Positions 32,780 through 40,972 of a stretch of DNA of 64,000 nucleotides are shown in pieces; position 1 is the stretch's first letter, and the number at the start of each line of letters is the position of its first letter. Location of the stretch: contig JANXUF010000138.1 in NCBI GenBank assembly GCA_025356335.1, positions 32,391 through 96,390 of the forward strand. Reading direction: 5' to 3'. This DNA comes from Actinomycetes bacterium (GTDB lineage Bacteria; Actinomycetota; Acidimicrobiia; Acidimicrobiales; Ilumatobacteraceae). Both the position numbers and the translations under genes were made by a program. The notes under the pieces were generated by a model. It ran no database searches. It saw nothing but the letters and a program-made list of their open reading frames with translations, and had not been told where the DNA came from.

Positions 32780-34162
32780 TCAGCGGGTCGGCGGTACTGC
32801 TCTGTCACTGACCCAGTTGCCGTGGAAACCGTACGGCACGCGCTGCGGCAGGGGCACCCGGGCGACGTAGCCGCGGTCGAAGTCCTGAGCGTCGATCACG
32901 ACGAGCTCGGCGGTGTCGTCGGTGGTGTCGTGGACCAGCGTGATCAGCCACCCGTCGTCCTCCTCGGAGCCTGCCTGACGGCCGACGAAGACGGGTTCAC
33001 CAGCGCCACGGCCAGGGCCGTGATCGAACGTCGTGCGTTCACCGGTCTGCAGATCGAACTTGTGCGTCGGCCATTCGGCGTTCGAGCTGTCCACGCCTGC
33101 TGTGTAGCCGAACCGGTAGGGCTTACCGCTCAGCTCGCCACGGTGACGCGGGAATTCGTTCGCCCGCTCGTCAACGACGTCGATGCTCACGGTGCGATTT
33201 GTCGGGTTGATCGTCCACCGTTCCAACCTCGAGAGACCGTCCTCGAACGGGCCGACGAGGAATGTGTCGAACATGCGGTCGTAGACGCAGAGATCGATCA
33301 CCACCGAGCCGTCTGCTGCGTCGTAGGCGTTCATCGGATGGAACGAGTAGCACTCCGGCAGGTCGATCCAGACGATGTCGACCGCTTCACCGTCTCGCGG
33401 CAGTAGGCCGAGCCGGCAACCTGTACCAGGCTGCCAGCGCAGCGGAAACGTGCTCCCGTTCGTCGCCATCTCGATGTCAAGGCGGCAGGGGAAGTCGTAC
33501 ACCACGGCGTAGCGAGCCGTCAGCGACATGTCGTGGAGCATCGTCGTCAGCGGCATCGGAATGTCGACGGTCTTGCGCACCGTGCCGTTCGCCGCGACGA
33601 CGATGTATTGCACGTGGTCGAGCCATTGCGGCAACGCGTAGACCATTGCGTGCAGCTCTCCGGTGTCGGGATCGAGCTTCGGGTGAGCGGTGAACGCACC
33701 GGGGAGCGTGCCGAAGAAGTCGTTGCGGGCAACGGTCTCCAGCTCGTAGGTCAGCTCGACTGGGCAGCCTCCCGCTTCGACCATCGCCCACGTCGTACCC
33801 GCAAATCCGCCGACACTGGTATTCGGCCCGGACGTGCCGCCATTCCAGTTCCGCCCTGGAATGTCCGGCTGACCGCGACACTCGCTGAGCCGGCTGCTGC
33901 CGACGTACCGGTTCCGATACCACTCGGCAGCGCCGTCACGCAGGCGCACCCCGTGAACCATGCCGTCACCGACGAACCAGTGATGCTTCAACGGATCCCC
34001 GACCGACAGCGGGTTCGGTCCGTTGCGTAGGTAGCGGCCGTTCAGTTCCGCCGGGAGTTCTCCGATGATCGGCAGGTCGAACGCCGTGACCTCCTCGGCG
34101 ATCGGCGCATAGTTTCCTTCGAGATACGTGTTGCCGGTCGTACCGACGTCGATGGTGGTCAT
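32780..34162 (-). CDS. Carotenoid cleavage oxygenase (RPE65 family)
   Basis: The protein has 460 residues of the seven-bladed propeller family. The four iron-binding His are each in their usual context: TAHPKLD, MLHDMSLT, SFHPMNAYD and GFHGNW at the C-terminus. ELPAELNGRYLRNGPNP and HHWFVGDGMVHGVRL open the protein as expected. It splits a double bond of a carotenoid, apocarotenoid or stilbene with O2. GGAAGGGA precedes the ATG. A divergent TetR gene with a double operator adjoins it and probably controls it. Confidence 0.93.
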   Translation of the reverse strand: MTTIDVGTTGNTYLEGNYAPIAEEVTAFDLPIIGELPAELNGRYLRNGPNPLSVGDPLKHHWFVGDGMVHGVRLRDGAAEWYRNRYVGSSRLSECRGQPDIPGRNWNGGTSGPNTSVGGFAGTTWAMVEAGGCPVELTYELETVARNDFFGTLPGAFTAHPKLDPDTGELHAMVYALPQWLDHVQYIVVAANGTVRKTVDIPMPLTTMLHDMSLTARYAVVYDFPCRLDIEMATNGSTFPLRWQPGTGCRLGLLPRDGEAVDIVWIDLPECYSFHPMNAYDAADGSVVIDLCVYDRMFDTFLVGPFEDGLSRLERWTINPTNRTVSIDVVDERANEFPRHRGELSGKPYRFGYTAGVDSSNAEWPTHKFDLQTGERTTFDHGPGRGAGEPVFVGRQAGSEEDDGWLITLVHDTTDDTAELVVIDAQDFDRGYVARVPLPQRVPYGFHGNWVSDRAVPPTR

Positions 34163-34210
34163 CGAGTCCCTTCCTCGTGCGCAGTGCTCACTGCCATTCT
34201 CGGTATCATC

Positions 34211-34242
34211 TGTAACTTAGTTATCGGTGTAACTTTGTTACA
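34211..34242. promoter_or_regulatory. Double palindromic operator between carotenoid oxygenase and TetR genes
   Basis: TGTAACTTTGTTACA (34228-34242) is a perfect 6-3-6 inverted repeat whose last base is the A of the TetR ATG. TGTAACTTAGTTATC (34211-34225) is a near copy starting 17 bp earlier. Two TetR dimers on adjacent turns are the simple reading, with autorepression and repression of the divergent oxygenase gene. Confidence 0.7.
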
Positions 34243-34877
34243 TGGCGACGACAAAGTCAAGCGGCACGAACACGTTTCGCCCGTTTCCTGCCGAAACCCC
34301 CGACACCCGCGCGACTATACTGCGGGCTGCCGTCTCGATCATCGACAGCCAGGGTGCTACAGCACTCACCGTGCGCTCGGTCGCTGCGGCCGCCGGTTGC
34401 TCGACAACCGGCGTCTATACGTGGTTCGGTGGCAAGAACGGATTGGTGGAGGCGATCTTCCTCGACGGCTTTCGCCGCTTCGGTGCGACACTCGACCGCG
34501 CTGGGCGCGGCGCAGAGGCACTCGTTCGCGTCGACCGACTCGGTGCGGCCTATCGACGCTGGGCGTTGGCCAATCCGACCCACTACGCCGTGATGTTCGG
34601 GCACGCCGTCCCCGACTACCAGCCGTCGGCCGAGGCGCGTTCCGAAGCCAGAGCGACCTTCGACGGGCTCGTCACTGCCGTCGCCGATTCGATCCGTGTC
34701 GGTTCGATACACGGTGAACCGTTCGAGATCGCCAACCACCTGTGGGCCGGCATACACGGCTACGTCTCGTTGGAACTCGCAGGGATGGCGTTCGAAACGA
34801 CAACCGCCGCTCGAAAGCGCACCTTCGATGCCGGCATGCGGCGCCTCGTCACCGGCTGCCTCGGGCCGGCAGACTGA
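34242..34877 (+). CDS. TetR family transcriptional regulator
   Basis: The protein has 211 residues. Its N-terminal helix-turn-helix is RATILRAAVSIIDSQGATALTVRSVAAAAGCSTTGVYTWFGGKNGLVEAIF. The C-terminal domain resembles the TetR_C_33/WHG type (RRWALANPTHYAVMFGHAVPDY, HLWAGIHGYVSLELAGMAF). The start codon is inside the operator, so the regulator should block its own transcription. It is divergent from the carotenoid oxygenase, its likely target. Confidence 0.92.
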   Translation: MATTKSSGTNTFRPFPAETPDTRATILRAAVSIIDSQGATALTVRSVAAAAGCSTTGVYTWFGGKNGLVEAIFLDGFRRFGATLDRAGRGAEALVRVDRLGAAYRRWALANPTHYAVMFGHAVPDYQPSAEARSEARATFDGLVTAVADSIRVGSIHGEPFEIANHLWAGIHGYVSLELAGMAFETTTAARKRTFDAGMRRLVTGCLGPAD

Positions 34878-34922
34878 GGACGAACGTCTGCGCGCCTCAC
34901 CGGCGCTATCGTCGTGCGTACT

Positions 34923-36125
34923 GTGGAATCGTTGTCGTTGGATGAGGCACGTCGTATTGCGCTTGCGGCGCAAGGGTTTGCCGAACCGCGCCCGACCGGC
35001 AAGATCGACAGGCGGCACCTGAGGAAGGTGTTCGACCGCGTCGGTCTCATCCAGATCGACTCCGTCAACGTCCTCGTTCGCAGCCAGGAACTGCCCCTGT
35101 TCGCCAGGCTCGGCCCGCATCGGCGCACGCTGATCGCCGAAGCGACGGCGGCAGGCGAACTGTTCGAGTATTGGGCTCACGAGGCGGCCCATGTCCCCGT
35201 TGCTCACCACTACCTCCATCGGTACAAGATGGAGCTGAGCAAAACGCAGCCTCGGTGGAAGCGGTTCCTGGAACTGCGAGAGCGGCGTCCGAACTTCGTT
35301 CCCGAGCTGCTGCGACGCATCGAGACGACCGGTCCCGTCGTCGCCGGCGACGTGTCCGAACGCGTCGGCCCCAAGGGCACATGGTGGGATTGGGACGACG
35401 GCAAGGTCGCTCTCGAATACCTGTTCCTCACGGGCGAGATCACCGCCCATCGACGCGCCAGTGATTTCGCCCGTGTCTATGACGTGACCCATCGAGTGCT
35501 ACCGGCCGCAGCCCTCGACCGGCCGACACCGACGGACGCCGAGTCACGTAAGGAATTGCTGGCATTGGCGATCAGGTCGGTCGGGGTCGGCACGGTCGCC
35601 GACCTGTGCGACTACCACCGCCAGAACGTTCCGAAGGCACGGCCATTCATCGCCGAACTCGTCGAGGAAGGCCGCTTGATCCCGATCGAGGTCGACGGTT
35701 GGAAACAACCGACGTACCTCGATCCGGACCACCGCCTGCCCCGGTGGGTCAGGGCGTCGTCGCTGTTGTCACCGTTCGATTCGCTGGTGTGGAACCGCGA
35801 TCGCAACGAGCGGCTGTTCGGATTCCACTACCGCATCGAGATCTATGTGCCGGAACCGAAGCGACAGTACGGCTACTACGTGCTGCCGTTCATGTTCCGG
35901 GGCGAATTGGTCGCCAGGGTCGACCTCAAAGCCGACCGCCAGAACGGCGCACTCCTCGCAAAAGGGATCTTCGGCGAGCCCGGAATCCCTCGAACGGATG
36001 TCGCCGAAGCGCTGGCCGTCGAGATGCGCTCGATGGCCGCCTGGCTCGGTCTCGACCGCGTCGAGGTCGCCATCAGAGGCGACCTCGCCCCGCTCGTCGA
36101 ATCAGCCATCGCCTCCCAGCCCTGA
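34923..36125 (+). CDS. YcaQ/AlkZ-like winged-helix DNA glycosylase family protein
   Basis: The protein has 400 residues from GTG 34923 (GTG 34914 would add three). The start at 34923 gives the family-typical MESLSLDEARRIALAAQGF and lies 10 nt after TATCGT, while 34914 would fall before the expected transcription start. HLRKVFDRVGLIQIDSVNVLVRSQE contains the QID/QxD catalytic motif of the family, and EYWAHEAAHVP, ERLFGFHYRIEIYVPEPKRQYGYYVLPF are further hallmarks. Characterised members unhook DNA interstrand crosslinks or excise bulky alkyl bases. Confidence 0.88.
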   Translation: MESLSLDEARRIALAAQGFAEPRPTGKIDRRHLRKVFDRVGLIQIDSVNVLVRSQELPLFARLGPHRRTLIAEATAAGELFEYWAHEAAHVPVAHHYLHRYKMELSKTQPRWKRFLELRERRPNFVPELLRRIETTGPVVAGDVSERVGPKGTWWDWDDGKVALEYLFLTGEITAHRRASDFARVYDVTHRVLPAAALDRPTPTDAESRKELLALAIRSVGVGTVADLCDYHRQNVPKARPFIAELVEEGRLIPIEVDGWKQPTYLDPDHRLPRWVRASSLLSPFDSLVWNRDRNERLFGFHYRIEIYVPEPKRQYGYYVLPFMFRGELVARVDLKADRQNGALLAKGIFGEPGIPRTDVAEALAVEMRSMAAWLGLDRVEVAIRGDLAPLVESAIASQP

Positions 36126-36191
36126 GCGTTTACACAACTGCCACCTGGCATCGTTCAACTGCACAAACGCTCCAGCGCAGTTCGTCGAGGA

Positions 36192-36731
36192 TCAGTTCGT
36201 CGGGGGGCGCCGTCGGGAGCGGCGGTTCTGGACAGCCCGTGCCTTGATGTCGTCGAGCGGCGGGCCGACGGCGCGACGATGCTCATCGATCTCCATGTCC
36301 ATGCCGTCGAGGTCGACGTTCGGCGGATCGCCAGACGCCTCGATCTCGATTGCCGTATCCTCCTTCGGCCTGCCGTACAGCACATCGCGGAGCCCGAGCA
36401 TCGCTGCGCCGAGCATGACTCCTCCGCCACCCTTGTGCCGTTTCGGTGGGACTCGGGGCCCTTCGTCGTCGGTCTCCCAAGGGTAGACCTCGTCATAGCC
36501 GTAGTACTCGGCAGCGTCTGGCACCTCACCATCGAAGTCCATCGCCTCGACCACTGCATCGACCGCCTCGTCCGACGCCCCACCTTCGGCGAGCGACTCA
36601 TCGGCAGCGAACTCGGCGTCTGTCGGCAGATCGTCGGGTTCCGACAGTGGTGGCAGCTCCGTGATCGCCTTCGGTTCGTCGACGTTGGGCAGCGACGTCG
36701 GTGCGGGTGGTTCGGGGTCGCTGGTGCTCAT
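36192..36731 (-). CDS. Hypothetical acidic protein
   Basis: The protein has 179 residues. The N-terminal ~110 are strongly acidic and Pro/Glu/Asp-rich (PTDAEFAADESLAEGGASDE, EYYGYDEVYPWETDDEGP), followed by KRHKGGGGVMLGAAMLGLRDVLYGRPKEDTAIEIEASGDPP and a basic tail (RSRRRPPTN). No family recognised; the short central hydrophobic stretch is too weak to call a membrane segment. CAGACT ends 7 nt before the ATG on the minus strand. It shares a 31-bp divergent promoter region with the gene at 36763. Confidence 0.65.
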   Translation of the reverse strand: MSTSDPEPPAPTSLPNVDEPKAITELPPLSEPDDLPTDAEFAADESLAEGGASDEAVDAVVEAMDFDGEVPDAAEYYGYDEVYPWETDDEGPRVPPKRHKGGGGVMLGAAMLGLRDVLYGRPKEDTAIEIEASGDPPNVDLDGMDMEIDEHRRAVGPPLDDIKARAVQNRRSRRRPPTN

Positions 36732-36762
36732 CGCTCCCAGTCTGGCGGATATCGTCACAACA

Positions 36763-37503
36763 ATGAAGCCGCTGATCGCCGTTGCCGGCCGAATTGGCGC
36801 CCGCGGCAAACTTTCGAGGGACGCCGTCGCCTTTGCCGGGCGACGTTGCCTCGACGCAATCCTTCGTAGCGGTGGCGAACCGGCGGTTCTCGCGCCGCAG
36901 CCGTTCGGCCATGGTGGGGCCGCTGCGTTGTTACGTCGGTTCGATGGGTTGCTGTTGATGGGCGGCTCCGATGTCAACCCGTCGCGCTACGGCCAGGACC
37001 CCCACCCGCACGTCTATTCCGTCAATGACGAGAACGACGAGTTCGAGACGACCCTCGCACAGGCCTCGTTGCAGTTGGAACTGCCGACGCTTGCGCTGTG
37101 TCGAGGCATGCAGGTGATCAACGTCGCCCTCGGCGGCTCACTGATCCAGCATCTGGGGGACATCGAAGGACTGATCGACCACGGCCCGCCCGGCGGTCCG
37201 GCAGCAGAAGGTGTTCCCCATGTCGTCGAGGTCCAGGCGGGATCGCATCTTGCCAAGGCATTCGATCCCGGCGGGGACCTTGCGAACGAGATCATCGGCA
37301 ACTCGTACCATCATCAGGCGCTCGATCGCATCGGTGACGGGCTGACGGTCGTCGCCAGGACAGCAGACGGGATCACCGAGTCGATCGAATTCGAACGTGG
37401 GTGGGTCGTCGGCGTGCAATGGCACCCTGAGGACACAGCGATGGACGACCCTGTCCAGCAGCGACTGTTCGATGCCTTCGTCGAACAGGCACGGCTGCGC
37501 TGA
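36763..37503 (+). CDS. Class I glutamine amidotransferase-like gamma-glutamyl hydrolase (peptidase C26, PuuD type)
   Basis: The protein has 246 residues. The nucleophile is in LALCRGMQVINVALGGSL and the His-Glu pair in VVGVQWHPEDTA, with the N-terminal LMGGSDVNPSRYGQ as in PuuD. PuuD-type enzymes hydrolyse gamma-glutamyl-GABA or similar conjugates in polyamine catabolism. TATCGT (36750-36755) ends 7 nt before the ATG, so the transcript is probably leaderless. The asparaginase gene follows 59 nt later in the same direction. Confidence 0.9.
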   Translation: MKPLIAVAGRIGARGKLSRDAVAFAGRRCLDAILRSGGEPAVLAPQPFGHGGAAALLRRFDGLLLMGGSDVNPSRYGQDPHPHVYSVNDENDEFETTLAQASLQLELPTLALCRGMQVINVALGGSLIQHLGDIEGLIDHGPPGGPAAEGVPHVVEVQAGSHLAKAFDPGGDLANEIIGNSYHHQALDRIGDGLTVVARTADGITESIEFERGWVVGVQWHPEDTAMDDPVQQRLFDAFVEQARLR

Positions 37504-37562
37504 GCACGAAGCTTGCGCCGCCCCAAACTCTTTCTTCTTCATACCGACCCGGAGACCACCAC

Positions 37563-38522
37563 ATGCCTGTCAGCGATTCCTTCGAACTGCTCGCCATCAC
37601 CACGCGTTCGGATCATCAGGAGTCGTACCACTTCGGCGCGCTGGTCGCCCTCGACGCGGCGGGCGAGGTCGAGTTGGCGCTCGGTGATCCGGAACTGGCG
37701 GTCTACGGGCGGTCGTCGAACAAGCCGATGCAGGCGGTCGCAATGTTGCGAGCCGGACTCGACCTTTCACCGGAACTGCTCGCGCTCGCATGTGCCAGCC
37801 ACTCTGGAACGCCGGCACACCTCGCTCTTGCCCTGCGGATCCTTGCCGGCGCTGACCTCGACGAGCGTGCGTTGGCCAACACCGCCGACTATCCGCTCGA
37901 CGATGACTCGATGCGGGCAATCGTCAGGGACGGTGGCGGCAAGACGTCGTTGCAGATGAATTGCTCCGGCAAACACGCTGCGATGGTCACTACGTGCAAG
38001 TGCAACGACTGGGCATACGAGGATGGGGCCTACCTCGATGTCGAGCATCCGCTGCAACGCCGGATCACCGAGACGATCGCCGAGTTGGCAGTACGCGAGA
38101 TCGCTCACATCGGCATCGACGGCTGCGGTGCGCCGGCACACGTGTTACCGCTCGTCGGTATGGCGCAGGCCTTCCGCAACATCGCCATCGCTCCAGCACC
38201 CTCCGACGAACACCGCGTCTACGAGGCGATGACAACGTTCCCGTTCAATGTCGGTGGGCCAGGCCGGGACGTCACGACGTTCATGCAGACGATTCCCGGG
38301 CTGATGGCCAAGGACGGAGCAGACGGGATGTTCGTTGCGGCACTGCCGGACGGTCGGGCTGTCGCCTTGAAAATTGCCGACGGCGGCGACCGCGCCAGAC
38401 CGGTCGTGATGGCGGCCGCGCTGGCGGCAATCGGCATCGACGTCTCGGACGCCCAATCCGCGTGGCGGGTCCCCGTCCTCGGCCACGGTCACCCTGTCGG
38501 CGAAGTCACCGCCACCTTCTGA
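37563..38522 (+). CDS. Asparaginase (type II, Rhizobium etli ReAV-like family)
   Basis: The protein has 319 residues. It belongs to the asparaginase family that is unrelated to the E. coli enzymes: YGRSSNKPMQAVAML (Ser-x-x-Lys motif), ACASHSGTPAHL, QMNCSGKHAAMVTTC and GIDGCGAPAHVLPL. These segments carry the catalytic Ser/Lys pairs and the Cys involved in metal binding in characterised relatives. The expected reaction is L-asparagine to aspartate plus ammonia in the cytosol. It lies downstream of the C26 hydrolase, so both may take part in amide-nitrogen recovery. Confidence 0.9.
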   Translation: MPVSDSFELLAITTRSDHQESYHFGALVALDAAGEVELALGDPELAVYGRSSNKPMQAVAMLRAGLDLSPELLALACASHSGTPAHLALALRILAGADLDERALANTADYPLDDDSMRAIVRDGGGKTSLQMNCSGKHAAMVTTCKCNDWAYEDGAYLDVEHPLQRRITETIAELAVREIAHIGIDGCGAPAHVLPLVGMAQAFRNIAIAPAPSDEHRVYEAMTTFPFNVGGPGRDVTTFMQTIPGLMAKDGADGMFVAALPDGRAVALKIADGGDRARPVVMAAALAAIGIDVSDAQSAWRVPVLGHGHPVGEVTATF

Positions 38523-38560
38523 CTTCCCGGTCATCGTTGGCCGCAAAGTAGTACCTCGAG

Positions 38561-39304
38561 GTGCGCGGCTACGCCGATGCCGCACGCTGGGTCTATGGCC
38601 AGGGACTCGACCCTGGAGCTTGGACGAGCGGTTCGTTGCTGACCCTGACGGAGCTTCGACAGGTACACCGAATGGCAATCGGACCAGCGTGGGACGTCGA
38701 GCCGCACCCCGAGGCGACGGGTCGCGAGAGCCCCGGCAACTTCCGGGAGCACGACATCGCTCCGTTTCCGGGCGGGATGACGCCACCATCATGGGTCGAC
38801 GTGCCGGCGGCAACTCGTACCTGGATCGATGACATCGCCCGTGTTGCTGACACCGAATACCCGATCGAGTCCATCGCCGCCGCGCATCAACGCTTCGAAC
38901 GAATCCACCCGTTTCTCGATGGCAATGGACGGACCGGGCGGCTGCTCGTCAATCTCGTGTTCGTGCGACTCGGCTACGCGCCGGCCATCGTCTACAAGCG
39001 CGATCGAGCGCGTTATCTCACGGCACTGCGCACCGCTGATGGAGGCGACCCGGGGCCGCTCGGCGAGTTGTTTGCGCGATCGGTCCTCGACAATCTGTAC
39101 CGATTCATCGCTCCCGCCGTCGCCGGCCCGAATCGACTTGTGCCGCTGGCGGCGCTCGCCACGCCGAATCTCAGTGAAGGGGCGCTGCGCATCGCGGCCA
39201 ACCGCAATCGCCTGCGCGCCCAGAAGGGGAACGACGGACAATGGCGAAGCAGACGCGCCTGGGTCGACGACTACGCCGACACACGTCATCGGCGAATGCT
39301 CTGA
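38561..39304 (+). CDS. Fic family protein lacking the N-terminal inhibitory region
   Basis: The protein has 247 residues. The catalytic motif HPFLDGNGRTGRLL is complete (His, Asn and Arg present), and a helical C-terminus includes RIAANRNRLRAQKGNDGQWRSR. The protein starts directly at MRGYADAARWVYGQGL, a segment that in longer Fic proteins follows a ~60-90-residue N-terminal part with the (S/T)xxxE(G/N) inhibitory helix. An in-frame TAG lies 10 nt upstream of the GTG, and the previous gene ends 38 nt before, so that part is absent from the genome here. Fic enzymes AMPylate or otherwise modify protein targets. Confidence 0.82.
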   Translation: MRGYADAARWVYGQGLDPGAWTSGSLLTLTELRQVHRMAIGPAWDVEPHPEATGRESPGNFREHDIAPFPGGMTPPSWVDVPAATRTWIDDIARVADTEYPIESIAAAHQRFERIHPFLDGNGRTGRLLVNLVFVRLGYAPAIVYKRDRARYLTALRTADGGDPGPLGELFARSVLDNLYRFIAPAVAGPNRLVPLAALATPNLSEGALRIAANRNRLRAQKGNDGQWRSRRAWVDDYADTRHRRML

Positions 39305-39460
39305 CGACAGCGAGCGAGGTTTGAGTTTGAGGTCGCTCGTCGGACGATCCGAGGTGCCAACGTCGACGTTGGAGCAATCAGGAACCTTGTGAGGCGTTAC
39401 GGTGACTGCGTAGACATGCACGCCGCTCTGCGAAGCACCAACAGCATGGGAGAGACGCCG

Positions 39461-39907
39461 ATGTCGACGAATGCCGACGCCACCAAACGGCGCGTCGCAC
39501 GCCGACGGCCGGTCGTCGGCGCGGCACCGGGCCTCGTCGCTGCCGACTTCGATGTCGTCTACCAGCAGAACTATCGGCGGATCTTCCGCCTCGCCTTCGG
39601 GTTGACGAGCAACGGGGTGAATGGGACGACGAAGTCACAGGCGGATCTCGACCTTCGCAGATCACAGATGAACGGCGCAGTTGCGATTATCAACGGCAAT
39701 CCAGCGTTCATTGCCCGCCTTGGCTCGGAAAGACAACCGTGGGCCTTCGTCGACTGGCTCTCTGGTTCGGGGATGTACGAAGCCGGTGCGCCACTCGGGA
39801 CGAGCGAACCCAACCTCCTAGGACTCGCCTCGACTGTTTCGGATGGGCCTGATGGACTGACCACTTCTCTGGCCGGCTTCAAGGCGCTGTACGTCGGCGA
39901 CGACTAG
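39461..39907 (+). CDS. Hypothetical protein with an ECF sigma region 2 fragment
   Basis: The protein has 148 residues from ATG 39461 (GGGAGAG upstream; earlier in-frame starts at 39389, 39416 and 39446 exist). AADFDVVYQQNYRRIFRLAFGLTSN matches the first helix of ECF sigma region 2, but the conserved DxxQ helix that should follow is missing. The remaining ~95 residues (QADLDLRRSQMNGAVAIINGN, then GSGMYEAGAPLGTSEPN) match nothing I know. It could be a decayed sigma gene joined to unrelated sequence. The following 39908-40119 has no supported gene. Confidence 0.4.
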   Translation: MSTNADATKRRVARRRPVVGAAPGLVAADFDVVYQQNYRRIFRLAFGLTSNGVNGTTKSQADLDLRRSQMNGAVAIINGNPAFIARLGSERQPWAFVDWLSGSGMYEAGAPLGTSEPNLLGLASTVSDGPDGLTTSLAGFKALYVGDD

Positions 39908-40119
39908 TGTCGTGGGACGGCACGTCGGAACCTCCACCTGCCGACTCGGCGGCGATCGTCTACCAACAGGAAACCCCTTTCGTTCGGTTGACCGTCACGG
40001 TGGCTCGGCACAGGGCCGCAGTCGCCGCCTTCAGCCGCGTGACGGACGTGACGGGTGACCTGCGCTCGACAGCAGTTCGGGTCGGAGGGCGGATTGCGGT
40101 CTGGCGTAGCGTCGCTTTC

Positions 40120-40920
40120 GTGAGAGACAGCTTTTTCACGGTGACGCCGACGCTTGACGGCGACGTCTTCGTCGGGACCGACTTCGCCCGCGGGCCGTGG
40201 GACGAACATGCGTGTCACGCAGGGCCTCCGACCGGCATGCTTGCTCGGGCATCGGAACGGCTTGTACCCGGTCAGCGTTTGACGCGCTTGTGGGTCGAAC
40301 TCGGCAAGACGATCCCGATGGCCGGGTTCCGGATCATCGCCGAGGTCACGCGGACAGGTCGGGCCACATCATCGACATCGTTGACGATCGTCGACCTCGA
40401 CGGAAACCCACGCGTCCATGGACGCGGATCGCACATCATCGATCGACCGGTGAGGGAGGCGACGATCGGCGATCGCTTCGATACGCCGATCCTCGCTGAC
40501 AGCATTCCCGGCGAATTCCCGATCAGGCAGACGGGTCATGGCAAGCCGGCATTCATGGACGGCGTGCAGTTGCGCTATCCGCCGGGCGAGGACCGCTCGC
40601 CTGGTCCGACGACTGTGTGGATGCACACCGTTCCGCTTCTCGCCGACGAATCGATGTCGGCGTTCCAACGCATCTGCCCGCTCGCCGATTGCGGCAATGC
40701 CTTCGGTCGCAATGCCGAAGCCCTGGATGTCAGCTTCGTCAACACCGATCTGGCGGTGACCCTTCACCGGGATCCGATCGGTGAGTGGATGGGGATGTCG
40801 GCAATGTCGGTCTGGCAGCCGAACGGAGTCGGGATGAGCAGTTCGGTTCTGTTCGACGAACTCGGCGCTGTCGGTCAGGCCACGCAGACCCTGCTCTTGA
40901 CACCGATCGGACGTACCTGA
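40120..40920 (+). CDS. Acyl-CoA thioesterase-like protein (double hotdog)
   Basis: The protein has 266 residues. SFFTVTPTLDGDVFVGTDFARGPWDEHACHAGPPTGMLARA is the N-terminal hotdog of the actinobacterial thioesterase-like family, with GPPTGMLARASERL as the central helix and a TesB-like second half ending MSSSVLFDELGAVGQATQTLL. The frame is open from 39907, but the segment before 40120 is not thioesterase-like, and TAGCGT (40107-40112) ends 7 nt before this GTG. Hydrolysis of an acyl-CoA is expected; the chain length is not predictable. Confidence 0.78.
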   Translation: MRDSFFTVTPTLDGDVFVGTDFARGPWDEHACHAGPPTGMLARASERLVPGQRLTRLWVELGKTIPMAGFRIIAEVTRTGRATSSTSLTIVDLDGNPRVHGRGSHIIDRPVREATIGDRFDTPILADSIPGEFPIRQTGHGKPAFMDGVQLRYPPGEDRSPGPTTVWMHTVPLLADESMSAFQRICPLADCGNAFGRNAEALDVSFVNTDLAVTLHRDPIGEWMGMSAMSVWQPNGVGMSSSVLFDELGAVGQATQTLLLTPIGRT

Positions 40921-40972
40921 TGTTTTCTTCCCGTTCCACCTTCAACGTGTCGCCTCTCAGGGGCCACCACTG

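Noticed and set aside
39908..40119. N-terminal extension of the thioesterase-like gene
   Set aside because: The 71 residues are unlike the family and a leaderless promoter pattern precedes GTG 40120.
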